In this document: positions 36,067 to 43,298 of the stretch, in pieces
Layout: each line of letters begins with the position of its first letter
How positions within the stretch are numbered: the stretch's first letter is position 1
From: Neptuniibacter halophilus
GTDB taxonomy: Bacteria > Pseudomonadota > Gammaproteobacteria > Pseudomonadales > Balneatricaceae
DNA: 64,000 nucleotides
Direction of reading: 5' to 3'
Assembly (NCBI RefSeq): GCF_030295765.1
Contig: NZ_AP027292.1
Span: forward strand, 3,596,001 to 3,660,000
Made by a program: the position numbers and the translations under genes
Notes under the pieces: model-generated
Databases searched by the model: none
Told to the model about the DNA's origin: nothing
The model's input: the letters and a program-made list of their open reading frames with translations, nothing else

Positions 36067-37236
36067 TTATTTGCTGCACTTAACTTCAGATTTGTCGAAC
36101 CCCAGAGTATCCAGTTCATTGCTCGGATGGAGGAAACCCTCCTGCGGAGACTGAGATACCAGTGAACGGGGGTGTACTAATGGAATCGGTTGACGTAGCT
36201 GGCCGTTCCATTCCCGATAATTGAGCTTGCGGCCCTTAAAGCCTGCCAGTTCAAACTGATCAGAATGGATGTAACCAGAGACTGTGGTGCTGTCCGCTTT
36301 GCCGGTACGGGTGACCGCCTCTGCCACCGAACGCACGCCGGCCCAGGCTGCGTAATCTTTGCTGGTCATCCAGCGTCCGGTCAGCTTGTCGAAACGGCTT
36401 TGCAGTTGTGCCGCGCCCCACTGCTCAACAACCCGGTGCCAGGCAACCGGGGAGAGGCCCTGAGTACCCACAACCGGGCGCGGGAGCCAGGTGTTGTAGA
36501 GCACATATTCACCGAAGTCACCGCGTTCATCAGCCACAAAGACAACATCGTATTCTTTGCCCTGAGTGAACAGGGGAAGCTCTTTCTGCGCGGTGCGTCG
36601 CAGGTCGGTATCAAATGACCACTCTTTTTCCGCCACGGTTTTGATGCCGAAACGCTTGGCTGCACGTTTAAAGGCGGCGGAGTAAGCTTTATCTTCGTCG
36701 GTCGGGCCGGTAATGATCAGTACCTTGCTCAGACGTTTGGCTTTCAGCCACTGAGCAAGTGCATCGTTTAACATTGCACGGCTTGGCAGGGTGTGCAGCA
36801 CCCGGCTGTCGCAGGATTCCTTTCGCAAACGGTCATCCGCAGAGCCGGCATTGAAAATCAGCGCCTCAGGGCCCAGTGCAGCAGTAATCTTCTGCAGGGT
36901 ATCCGCGCGGCTGTTAATCACGAAAAAGCGCTGACCGGACTGATACAGTTCAGTTGCCTGTTTCACCAGTTCGTCGGCCTGATCGCTGCTGATACTGTTC
37001 AGCAGGTATTTCTGCTTGAGGAAACGGCCGGTGGTGTTGCTGTCCTTGATACCCAGTTCGGCACCGCGCAGACCTGAGTCTTCGGGTTCAGGCAGAATAT
37101 TGGAGAGAACCGGGCCTGAATCTACCTCCTGCTGAAGATAGTTGATGCTGATCTCAAGATTGGCGCTGACGCTGCCGGAAAGGGCCAGACCCGTGAGCAG
37201 GACGCTGGTACTGAGTTTTGTTGGCAAAGTAGGCAT
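36067..37236 (-). CDS. pedA1: PQQ-linked ABC transporter periplasmic binding protein (PedA1)
   Basis: A 389-residue protein with a signal peptide ending near residue 25 (ALSGSVSA) and a LivJ-like type I periplasmic binding fold: VLIITGPTDEDKAYSAAFKRAAKRFG at about 165-190 and DVVFVADERGDFGEYVLY near 224-241. It matches the family PQQ_ABC_bind. It is the first gene of the A1-A2-B-C operon and is divergent from the cupredoxin-like gene. Having a binding protein next to an export-type permease is peculiar and known for this system. The ligand (an alcohol, PQQ or lanthanide chelate) is not settled. Confidence 0.85.
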   Translation of the reverse strand: MPTLPTKLSTSVLLTGLALSGSVSANLEISINYLQQEVDSGPVLSNILPEPEDSGLRGAELGIKDSNTTGRFLKQKYLLNSISSDQADELVKQATELYQSGQRFFVINSRADTLQKITAALGPEALIFNAGSADDRLRKESCDSRVLHTLPSRAMLNDALAQWLKAKRLSKVLIITGPTDEDKAYSAAFKRAAKRFGIKTVAEKEWSFDTDLRRTAQKELPLFTQGKEYDVVFVADERGDFGEYVLYNTWLPRPVVGTQGLSPVAWHRVVEQWGAAQLQSRFDKLTGRWMTSKDYAAWAGVRSVAEAVTRTGKADSTTVSGYIHSDQFELAGFKGRKLNYREWNGQLRQPIPLVHPRSLVSQSPQEGFLHPSNELDTLGFDKSEVKCSK

Positions 37237-37410
37237 AGGAATGTCTGTAATCGTTATTGTGATTTATGCCCAGCATAGGTGGGATTTCGTGACGCAGGAA
37301 TATGAAGAAAGTCCAAATCAAATAGTTCTGAAGTAGCATTCTTTTACCCAACATGGCCTTTAGCATAAAGCACATAAAAACAACCGACGAAAATATCAGT
37401 GGTGATTATT

Positions 37411-37848
37411 ATGAATTTTATGAAATCTCTTGCGACCTGTGGTCTGGCTTCTCTGATTGCTGTCAGCAGCACAGTGGCAGTGGCTGAAGGAGATCTGACC
37501 CGCCGCCCGACTAAACTGCCTGATCTGGTACTGGGGACCGAAGACAACCGCTACCTGCTTTCCCAGACCGAGTACAATCTGGAGACCGGTAAGTCTTACA
37601 AATTGAAAATTATTTCCAGCGGTCAGACAGAATACGCCCTGAAAGCGCCGGATTTTTTCAGCACGATTTTCCTGCGCAAAATCGAAGCTGGGGATATGGA
37701 GATTAAAGCAACCAGCCTGAATGAGCTGGAGTTTGAACAGGAAGGCGAAGCCGAGATTTACTTCGTGCCGATCAAGCCGGGTAAATTTGAGTTCTACGCC
37801 GAAGGTCTGGAAGAGAAGGGCATGGAAGGGGTGTTTAACATCAAGTAG
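37411..37848 (+). CDS. Periplasmic cupredoxin-like protein without copper ligands
   Basis: A 145-residue protein with a signal peptide (MNFMKSLATCGLASLIAVSS, cleavage after VAVA). The mature part has a cupredoxin-like pattern, ending with KFEFYAEGLEEKGMEGVFNI. In true blue-copper folds this loop reads like Cys-x2-x-His-x-Met; here Cys is Ala and His is Glu, and no His or Cys is in the mature chain. It is strongly acidic (about 23 Asp/Glu in 120 residues). It stands between pedA1 (divergent) and the response regulator genes, with a terminator behind it. The ATG at 37411 has a GGTG site 6 bases upstream; ATG 37420 is possible. Confidence 0.75.
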   Translation: MNFMKSLATCGLASLIAVSSTVAVAEGDLTRRPTKLPDLVLGTEDNRYLLSQTEYNLETGKSYKLKIISSGQTEYALKAPDFFSTIFLRKIEAGDMEIKATSLNELEFEQEGEAEIYFVPIKPGKFEFYAEGLEEKGMEGVFNIK

Positions 37849-37872
37849 TCAGCCTCTCTGCGATCTGATCAT

Positions 37873-37909
37873 AAAACCGGTCTGAGCATCACTGCTGACC
37901 GGTTTTTTT
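37873..37909 (+). terminator. Terminator after the cupredoxin-like gene
   Basis: AAAACCGGTC pairs with GACCGGTTTT around a 14-base loop, followed by a T-run. Confidence 0.9.
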
Positions 37910-38005
37910 GTGAACGCGGGCTAAGTGAATGAGTCTTCAATTTGGTAAACAATTTCCCGGTTCGGTGGTAGGATTGGAGCTCTTGATTCCTGCCTGAGAG
38001 AGCCG

Positions 38006-38641
38006 ATGAAAATTCTTATCACCGATGATCATTCTGTCGTCCGTCAGGGCTATGCCAGTGTGCTGCCCACCGTCCTCGAACCCTGCGAAATTGTTGAGGC
38101 ATCGAGCGGCGAGGAGGCGCTGGAACAGTATGCGGCGCAAAAGCCGGATCTGGTGATTATGGATATCAACCTGCCGGGTATCAGTGGCATCGAAGCGGCG
38201 ACCCGTATTCTTGAGCAGGATCGTGATGCAAAGATCATGTTTTTCAGCATGTACGATGAAGCACTGATGGTGAAGCAGGCGCTGGATGCCGGCGCCATGG
38301 GGTATATTACCAAATCAGGTTCGCCTCAGATTCTGCTGGAAGCGGTCAGTCGTATCGCCAAAGGTGAGATCTTTATCGAATATGATCTGGTGATGAAGCT
38401 GGCGCTGAATAACCAGAACGTCACTGACGGCAAGCTACGTGATCTGACCCAGCGTGAGTTCGAAGTGTTTGTGATGCTCGCCCGCGGTCAGAGCAATCAG
38501 GTGATCTCCGATACCCTCGACCTGAATATCAAAACTGTGTCCAACTATGTGACCACCATCAAGAGCAAGCTGGGCATCAGTTCCAGCGCTGAACTGGTGC
38601 ATCTGGCTGTGGAGGCCGGGGTCGTTAAATTCGCTCCCTGA
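38006..38641 (+). CDS. LuxR/NarL-family response regulator 1 (PedR2/EraR-like)
   Basis: A 211-residue response regulator: receiver with Asp8-Asp9, phospho-acceptor Asp53 (IMDIN) and Lys in YITKSG, then a LuxR-type HTH (LTQREFEVFVMLARGQSNQVISDTL, near 145-205). It is a close paralog of the regulator at 40063, sharing long identical stretches such as DDHxVVRQGYAS and ALDAGAxGYITKS. It precedes the sensor kinase by 138 bases. In P. putida PedS2/PedR2 control the calcium/lanthanide switch; in P. aeruginosa the related pair is EraS/EraR. Which of the two copies here is the functional partner is unknown. Confidence 0.85.
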   Translation: MKILITDDHSVVRQGYASVLPTVLEPCEIVEASSGEEALEQYAAQKPDLVIMDINLPGISGIEAATRILEQDRDAKIMFFSMYDEALMVKQALDAGAMGYITKSGSPQILLEAVSRIAKGEIFIEYDLVMKLALNNQNVTDGKLRDLTQREFEVFVMLARGQSNQVISDTLDLNIKTVSNYVTTIKSKLGISSSAELVHLAVEAGVVKFAP

Positions 38642-38779
38642 GCTGTTTTTGCCTCCGGCTCGGGTGCAATCCGGTACTGAAGTCGTAGTCTGAATAGATC
38701 CAACGTCGGGTTCAGCCCTTTGCCCCGGCATTTGCATACTTAGATTCTGGCAAATTGCGCCAAGATTACAGGTAGGCAA

Positions 38780-40066
38780 ATGAACGCGGTTCTTCGATTA
38801 AATCTGCTTGTGGCAGCGGTTTTTACCCTGGTACTGGTTATTACCCTGAAGGGGATGCTGCAGCAAGCAAACAAAGATATCAGCCGGGAAGTGACGGCAG
38901 GTATCAGTTTCAGTCATCAGCTTCTCAGCAGTGCGGCCAATGATCCTCATCTGTTGCGTACCGTATTGCGTGGCGAGGTGCGTCATGTGCGTCTGCAGAT
39001 TATCGATCCTACCGCGGTTGAAGAGCCTGTTGCACAAGCGATCTCCGATGAAGTGCCTGCCTGGTTTGCAGAGCTGATTCCGGGGCTCGAAGCCCTGCAG
39101 GACAAAGTTTATTACCGTTATCTGGATGATGGGCGCGCCCTCAAAATTCAGGCGGACCCCAGTCACGAGCTGGCAGAGGTCTGGGAATCCGTTCAGGACA
39201 TTTTAATGTTATTCGGCCTCAGTGTGGTGCTCTCTACATTGGCCATTACCCTTGGTGTTCGGCAGGGTGTGAAACCCGTAGCGGATTTCCTGAGCGCGCT
39301 CAATGCGATCGAAAAAGGTCGCTACACGGCCCGTCTTGAAAAGTATTCTATAAAAGAGATCAATGACTTATCTGAGCATTTTAATGCTATGGCTGAGGCA
39401 GTCGGCGAGGCGGAAAAGGAAAATAAAGTGCTCACCCATGAATTGATGAGAATACAGGAGAGTGAGCGCGCTCACCTTGCCCGCGAGCTGCATGATGACC
39501 TTGGTCAGTACCTGACAGGCATCCGCGCCCAGGCGTATCTAATCAAGCAAAGTGCTCATGTTCCTGAGCTGGTGGCATCAGTAGGCCAGCAGATCGCGGC
39601 GAATTGTGATGCGATGCAGAACAGTTTCCGTCGTTTGATCCGTGAGCTGCATCCGGTGATTCTTGAGCAGCTTGGCCTGCTCGATGCCATCAGAACCCAG
39701 GTTGATAACTGGCGCCAGATTCATCCGATGGTTGCTGTGGAGCTCAATTTACCGGAGTTTCTGCCTACGTTTGATGATGAGACCCATACTCATATCTATC
39801 GAATTTTACAGGAATCCCTGAGCAATGTAGCTCAGCATGCAGCCGCTGACAGCGTGGATATCCGGCTGACGGTTACAGAGGAGCGGTTACAGCTCCGGAT
39901 CAGTGATAACGGTCAGGCGGGCATTGCCAGCAATGGGCCGGGATTCGGGCTGCGTTCGATGCAGGAGCGGGCCCGTTGTATGCAAGGTGAACTGAGCTTC
40001 AGTTGTGACCCCCGGCAGGGAAGTGTTGTGCTGTTGAAGATGCCCATTAAAGAGGAAGTGTTATGA
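38780..40066 (+). CDS. Membrane sensor histidine kinase, HisKA_3 type (PedS2/EraS-like)
   Basis: A 428-residue inner-membrane kinase. The first membrane segment is about residues 5-25, a periplasmic domain of about 120 residues follows (acidic, with DPTAVEEPVAQ and YLDDGRALKIQADPSHE), and a second segment lies near 140-162. It then has a HAMP-like region, the histidine His238 in ARELHDDLGQYL (HPK7 type) and a HATPase domain with RILQESLSNVAQHA and GFGLRSMQERA. It overlaps the second response regulator by 4 bases, marking a true pair. PedS2 responds to lanthanides in P. putida; the acidic periplasmic region fits such a role but this is inference. Confidence 0.85.
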   Translation: MNAVLRLNLLVAAVFTLVLVITLKGMLQQANKDISREVTAGISFSHQLLSSAANDPHLLRTVLRGEVRHVRLQIIDPTAVEEPVAQAISDEVPAWFAELIPGLEALQDKVYYRYLDDGRALKIQADPSHELAEVWESVQDILMLFGLSVVLSTLAITLGVRQGVKPVADFLSALNAIEKGRYTARLEKYSIKEINDLSEHFNAMAEAVGEAEKENKVLTHELMRIQESERAHLARELHDDLGQYLTGIRAQAYLIKQSAHVPELVASVGQQIAANCDAMQNSFRRLIRELHPVILEQLGLLDAIRTQVDNWRQIHPMVAVELNLPEFLPTFDDETHTHIYRILQESLSNVAQHAAADSVDIRLTVTEERLQLRISDNGQAGIASNGPGFGLRSMQERARCMQGELSFSCDPRQGSVVLLKMPIKEEVL

Positions 40067-40707
40067 AAATTCTGATTGCTGATGATCATGCAGTGGTACG
40101 ACAGGGCTACGCCAGTCTGCTCTCTGCGATGTTTGCGCCCTGCACGGTACTGGAAGCCGGCAGCGGTGATCAGGCCTGCAGCCAGTGTCAGAATGAACTG
40201 CCTGATGTGGTGATCATGGATATCAATATGCAGGGCATCAGCGGCATTGAAACCGCCCGGCGCATTCTGCAGCGGCATCCGCAGATGAAAATTCTGTTTT
40301 TCAGTATGTATGATGAGATTCCCGTTGTAACACAGGCGCTGGACGCCGGGGCGCGGGGTTATATCACCAAAAGCTGCACACCCGATATCTTGATTGAGGC
40401 GGTCAACAAGGTTGCTGCCGGTCAGCTTTATGTGGAGCACGAGCTGGCGATGCGGCTGGCGGTATCCCGGCCGGCGCAGAAAGATAAGCGGCTGAATGAT
40501 ATGACGCAGCGGGAGTTTGAAATTTTCGTGATGCTGGCCGAAGGCAACAGCGCTAAAGAGATTTCCGAACAGCTCTGTATCAGTAATAAAACCGTCTCCA
40601 ATTACACCGCTATTCTCAAGAGCAAGCTGAACATAGCTTCCACCGCCGAACTGGTGCATCTGGCAATTGAGGCCGGGTTGGTCAAAGTGGGTGGCCAGAT
40701 TCAGTAG
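40063..40707 (+). CDS. LuxR/NarL-family response regulator 2 (PedR2/EraR-like)
   Basis: A 214-residue response regulator, paralog of the one at 38006. It has Asp8-Asp9, phospho-acceptor Asp53 (IMDIN), Lys in YITKS and a LuxR HTH (MTQREFEIFVMLAEGNSAKEISEQLC). It overlaps the sensor kinase by 4 bases, so it is the most likely direct partner. Two such regulators flanking one kinase is unusual. The symbol is left empty because the assignment between PedR2 and EraR/ExaE is unclear. Confidence 0.87.
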   Translation: MKILIADDHAVVRQGYASLLSAMFAPCTVLEAGSGDQACSQCQNELPDVVIMDINMQGISGIETARRILQRHPQMKILFFSMYDEIPVVTQALDAGARGYITKSCTPDILIEAVNKVAAGQLYVEHELAMRLAVSRPAQKDKRLNDMTQREFEIFVMLAEGNSAKEISEQLCISNKTVSNYTAILKSKLNIASTAELVHLAIEAGLVKVGGQIQ

Positions 40708-40859
40708 CCATCTGAGTTGCCATCTCAGTTACCGGAAGGGGGGATGGTATATACTCCACAGTAAACCGTAGTTTCCCGGCGGGGCCGGGACGCTGTTAAA
40801 GCCGGCTCAAGACGTTGTTCGTGCGTATTCCGGCTGGCTTACGTTGAGGGGGTGCTGCA

Positions 40860-41780
40860 ATGACCGGTTCGGTTCTGCTGATTTATAACCCGAATTCGGG
40901 CTATTTTATCGAAAACAGTGTTGAGAACATTGAACCGTTTTTTACCGAGCTGGTGCAGCAGTCCGCTGCTTCCATTCAGTTAAGCTTCCTGCCGTTGACA
41001 GCACTTAAGACTGTCAATTTAGTAAAACATCTCAAACGTCTGGCCGTTGATCAGGTCTGGGTTGCGGGAGGCGACGGTACCGTGATCAGCATTGCCGGCC
41101 AGCTCGAAGGCGAGCAGATTCCACTGGGTATCCTGCCGCTTGGTACCATGAATCTGCTGGCAAGAGATGCGGGCATGTCGCTGGAACTCACAGAGGCCGC
41201 AGAACAACTGGTCAATGCCAGACCGGTTCTGATTGATATGGCCTTTATGAATGATAAGCCTTATCTCTGCCTGTCGAATATTGGTATGTCGACCCGCCTC
41301 ACCGCTCTGCGGGAAGCCCTGCGGCAACATCGTGCCTGGTCTCGCTGGCCCTTGATGTGCTTCTACCTGTTACGTTTTGTAGTCAAGTTTCCGGCAATGG
41401 AGGTTGAATTGGTTCAGGATGGCCGTTGTCATCGGTTGAAGACCCGGTCGATCTCCATCAGTAATAATCGATTATCGGATTCGGGTGGTCTGATCCCCAG
41501 ACGTAACCAGCTCAATTGTGGCGTACTTGGTGTCTATGCGGTGCGCGACCGTTCGCTCTGGACGCTGCCACGTATGGTGCTGCGATTGTTTAGCCGGGAC
41601 TGGTTTGGCGATAAAGACCTGCTCAGTTTTGAGGCCACTCAGGTTGCCATCCGATTTAAAAAGTACCGTAAGGTGGTCTCGGTGATGTGTGATGGTGAGC
41701 TGAGTCAGGAGGCGCCCCCTCTTGAGTATCGGATCAGGCCTCAATCGGTCATGCTGCTTTGTCCCGGAGAGCAGAAGTGA
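40860..41780 (+). CDS. Diacylglycerol kinase family lipid kinase
   Basis: A 306-residue DAGK_cat protein, cytoplasmic. The motifs YNPNSG at the start (residues 8-13), VAGGDGTVISIA at about 62-73 and LGILPLGTMNLLARD (about 82-96) are the nucleotide site and GTxNxLAR family signature. The C-terminal half is the YegS/LCB5-type beta sandwich. Substrate is likely a lipid or sphingosine-like alcohol. It overlaps the phosphoesterase gene by 4 bases. No link to alcohol oxidation is evident; it may be a genomic neighbour only. Confidence 0.88.
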   Translation: MTGSVLLIYNPNSGYFIENSVENIEPFFTELVQQSAASIQLSFLPLTALKTVNLVKHLKRLAVDQVWVAGGDGTVISIAGQLEGEQIPLGILPLGTMNLLARDAGMSLELTEAAEQLVNARPVLIDMAFMNDKPYLCLSNIGMSTRLTALREALRQHRAWSRWPLMCFYLLRFVVKFPAMEVELVQDGRCHRLKTRSISISNNRLSDSGGLIPRRNQLNCGVLGVYAVRDRSLWTLPRMVLRLFSRDWFGDKDLLSFEATQVAIRFKKYRKVVSVMCDGELSQEAPPLEYRIRPQSVMLLCPGEQK

Positions 41781-42565
41781 GCCGTCTTGCACATATTTCA
41801 GATTTACATTTTGGCCGGCATAACAAAGAGGTTATGGCGGGGTTACTTGATACTCTGGGAGAGCTTGATCCGGATCTGGTGGTGATCAGTGGCGATCTCA
41901 CCCAGAGGGCGACCCACAAAGAATACCGGAAAGCGCAAAGGTTTCTGGCCGGGTTGATCTGGCCCAGTCTGGTCATCCCCGGTAATCACGACATTACCGC
42001 TTATCATCTTGCAGAGCGGTTGTTTTATCCCTGGCGTAAGTGGCGCCGCTATATCAACCCCGAACTGGAACCGGATACCCGTTTGCCGGGATTGCGGGTA
42101 ATGGGCGTGAATTCCGCCCGACGATTCGGCTGGTATCTGGACTGGTCAAGAGGGCGTATTAATCAGGATCAGACAGAGATGGTTGCCCGGCAGGCGGCTA
42201 CCGCTGCAGAAACCGACCTGCGCATCATGGTTGCGCATCATCCGTTCTGGTTGCCCACCCTCAGTCTCCGGCGTCAGCTTATCGGGGGTTATGAAGAGGC
42301 GCTGCCGGCGCTTAACGCCGCCGGTGTGGATCTGATACTGGGAGGGCACATACATCTGCCATTTTTCAAAATACAGGAGGGGGTGATCATCTCGCATGCG
42401 GGGACCAGTATATCCAACCGGTTGGTGAAGGGGCAGGCGAACAGTTTTAATATCATCGAAGGGGATCGTCAGCAGCTACGCATCAGCGTCATGGAATGGG
42501 ACGGCAATAGGTTCAGTGAGCGTCAGGCTAAGAGTTTCAGGCGCGGCCGGGGAGGCTGGGACTGA
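41777..42565 (+). CDS. Metallophosphoesterase
   Basis: A 262-residue calcineurin-type phosphoesterase. The five metal motifs are seen: SDLHFGRH (about 9-16), GDLT (about 46), GNHD (about 77), AHHPFW (about 160) and GGHIHLP (about 198). The start is the GTG at 41777, overlapping the lipid kinase stop by 4 bases (GTGA); a TTG upstream is not needed. Family members cleave cyclic nucleotides, nucleotides or lipids; the pairing with a DAGK gene suggests a lipid phosphate, as inference. Confidence 0.88.
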   Translation: MSRLAHISDLHFGRHNKEVMAGLLDTLGELDPDLVVISGDLTQRATHKEYRKAQRFLAGLIWPSLVIPGNHDITAYHLAERLFYPWRKWRRYINPELEPDTRLPGLRVMGVNSARRFGWYLDWSRGRINQDQTEMVARQAATAAETDLRIMVAHHPFWLPTLSLRRQLIGGYEEALPALNAAGVDLILGGHIHLPFFKIQEGVIISHAGTSISNRLVKGQANSFNIIEGDRQQLRISVMEWDGNRFSERQAKSFRRGRGGWD

Positions 42566-42602
42566 CCACACCTCCTGCTCAAGCTGCAATTCGCAAGGGT
42601 TA

Positions 42603-43241
42603 TTACTGCCGGGCCCAGTCAAACGGACACCCTTTACAGCCCTCCATGTAGGTCGCCTGAAAAGTAGCGAAATGCCGGCGCACGCCGCTGAAGTCAGCAT
42701 TCTCCAGTGAGGCGGCATTGAGTTTAGCTTCCTGAACATTCGCATTGCGCAGGTTAGCTCCGCTCAGATCTGCCTTGATCATCCAGGCCATCTCGAGGTT
42801 CGCAGCCTGCATATCTGCCTGACGTAATTTGGCACCGCTGAAACGGGCGAATTCCAGATTAGCGCCCCTCAGGTTCGCCTGTTTGAAGTCTGCACCCTGG
42901 GCAAACAGGGCCCAGCCATGAATTGCTTCAAGATTGGTCTTGTGCAATTTCGCACCACGTACCGATGCATGCCGCAGATCAGCACGGGCCATATTAGCCT
43001 GACTCAGATTGGCTTTTTCAAGATTGGTGTTTTTCAGCAGCGTATGACGCAGATCGGCGCCTTGCAGATTAGCACCCTGAAAATTTGCGCCGCTGAGATC
43101 CAGATGCCTGAGGTCGGCACCGGACAGATCAGCGCCGGGGCACTGAGTGGCAGCCTTGAGCTGGCAGCCGTTGATCATGAGATCATCGGCTGTGACCGGT
43201 TGCACGGCCAGCAACAGGGCTAAAGTAAGAGGTGTACGCAT
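42603..43241 (-). CDS. Exported pentapeptide-repeat protein next to pedE
   Basis: A 212-residue protein with a signal peptide (MRTPLTLALLLAVQPVTA) and then some 30 copies of the A(D/N)LxX pentapeptide pattern (ADLSGADLRHLDLSGANFQGA and so on, about residues 35-195). This predicts a right-handed quadrilateral beta-helix in the periplasm. Cysteines near the ends (NGCQLKAATQCPG and GCKGCPF) may lock the caps. The ATG at 43241 has a GGAGA site. P. putida also has a pentapeptide-repeat gene beside pedE, so the context is conserved. Function is unknown. It follows pedE on the same strand across a short hairpin. Confidence 0.85.
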   Translation of the reverse strand: MRTPLTLALLLAVQPVTADDLMINGCQLKAATQCPGADLSGADLRHLDLSGANFQGANLQGADLRHTLLKNTNLEKANLSQANMARADLRHASVRGAKLHKTNLEAIHGWALFAQGADFKQANLRGANLEFARFSGAKLRQADMQAANLEMAWMIKADLSGANLRNANVQEAKLNAASLENADFSGVRRHFATFQATYMEGCKGCPFDWARQ

Positions 43242-43298
43242 AAGCTTTTCTCCGAAGAGTCCCACCCGGTTTAAAGCCGGGCGGGCAGGGAAGGTCGG

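Noticed and set aside
38006..38641. Treating the first PedR2-like regulator as a pseudogene copy
   Set aside because: Its receiver Asp, Lys and HTH are intact and the frame is full length, so it is likely functional.
43261..43285. GC-rich hairpin between pedE and the pentapeptide gene
   Set aside because: The stem is imperfect and no T-run follows, so I do not call a terminator; it may only modulate the pedE/pentapeptide mRNA.
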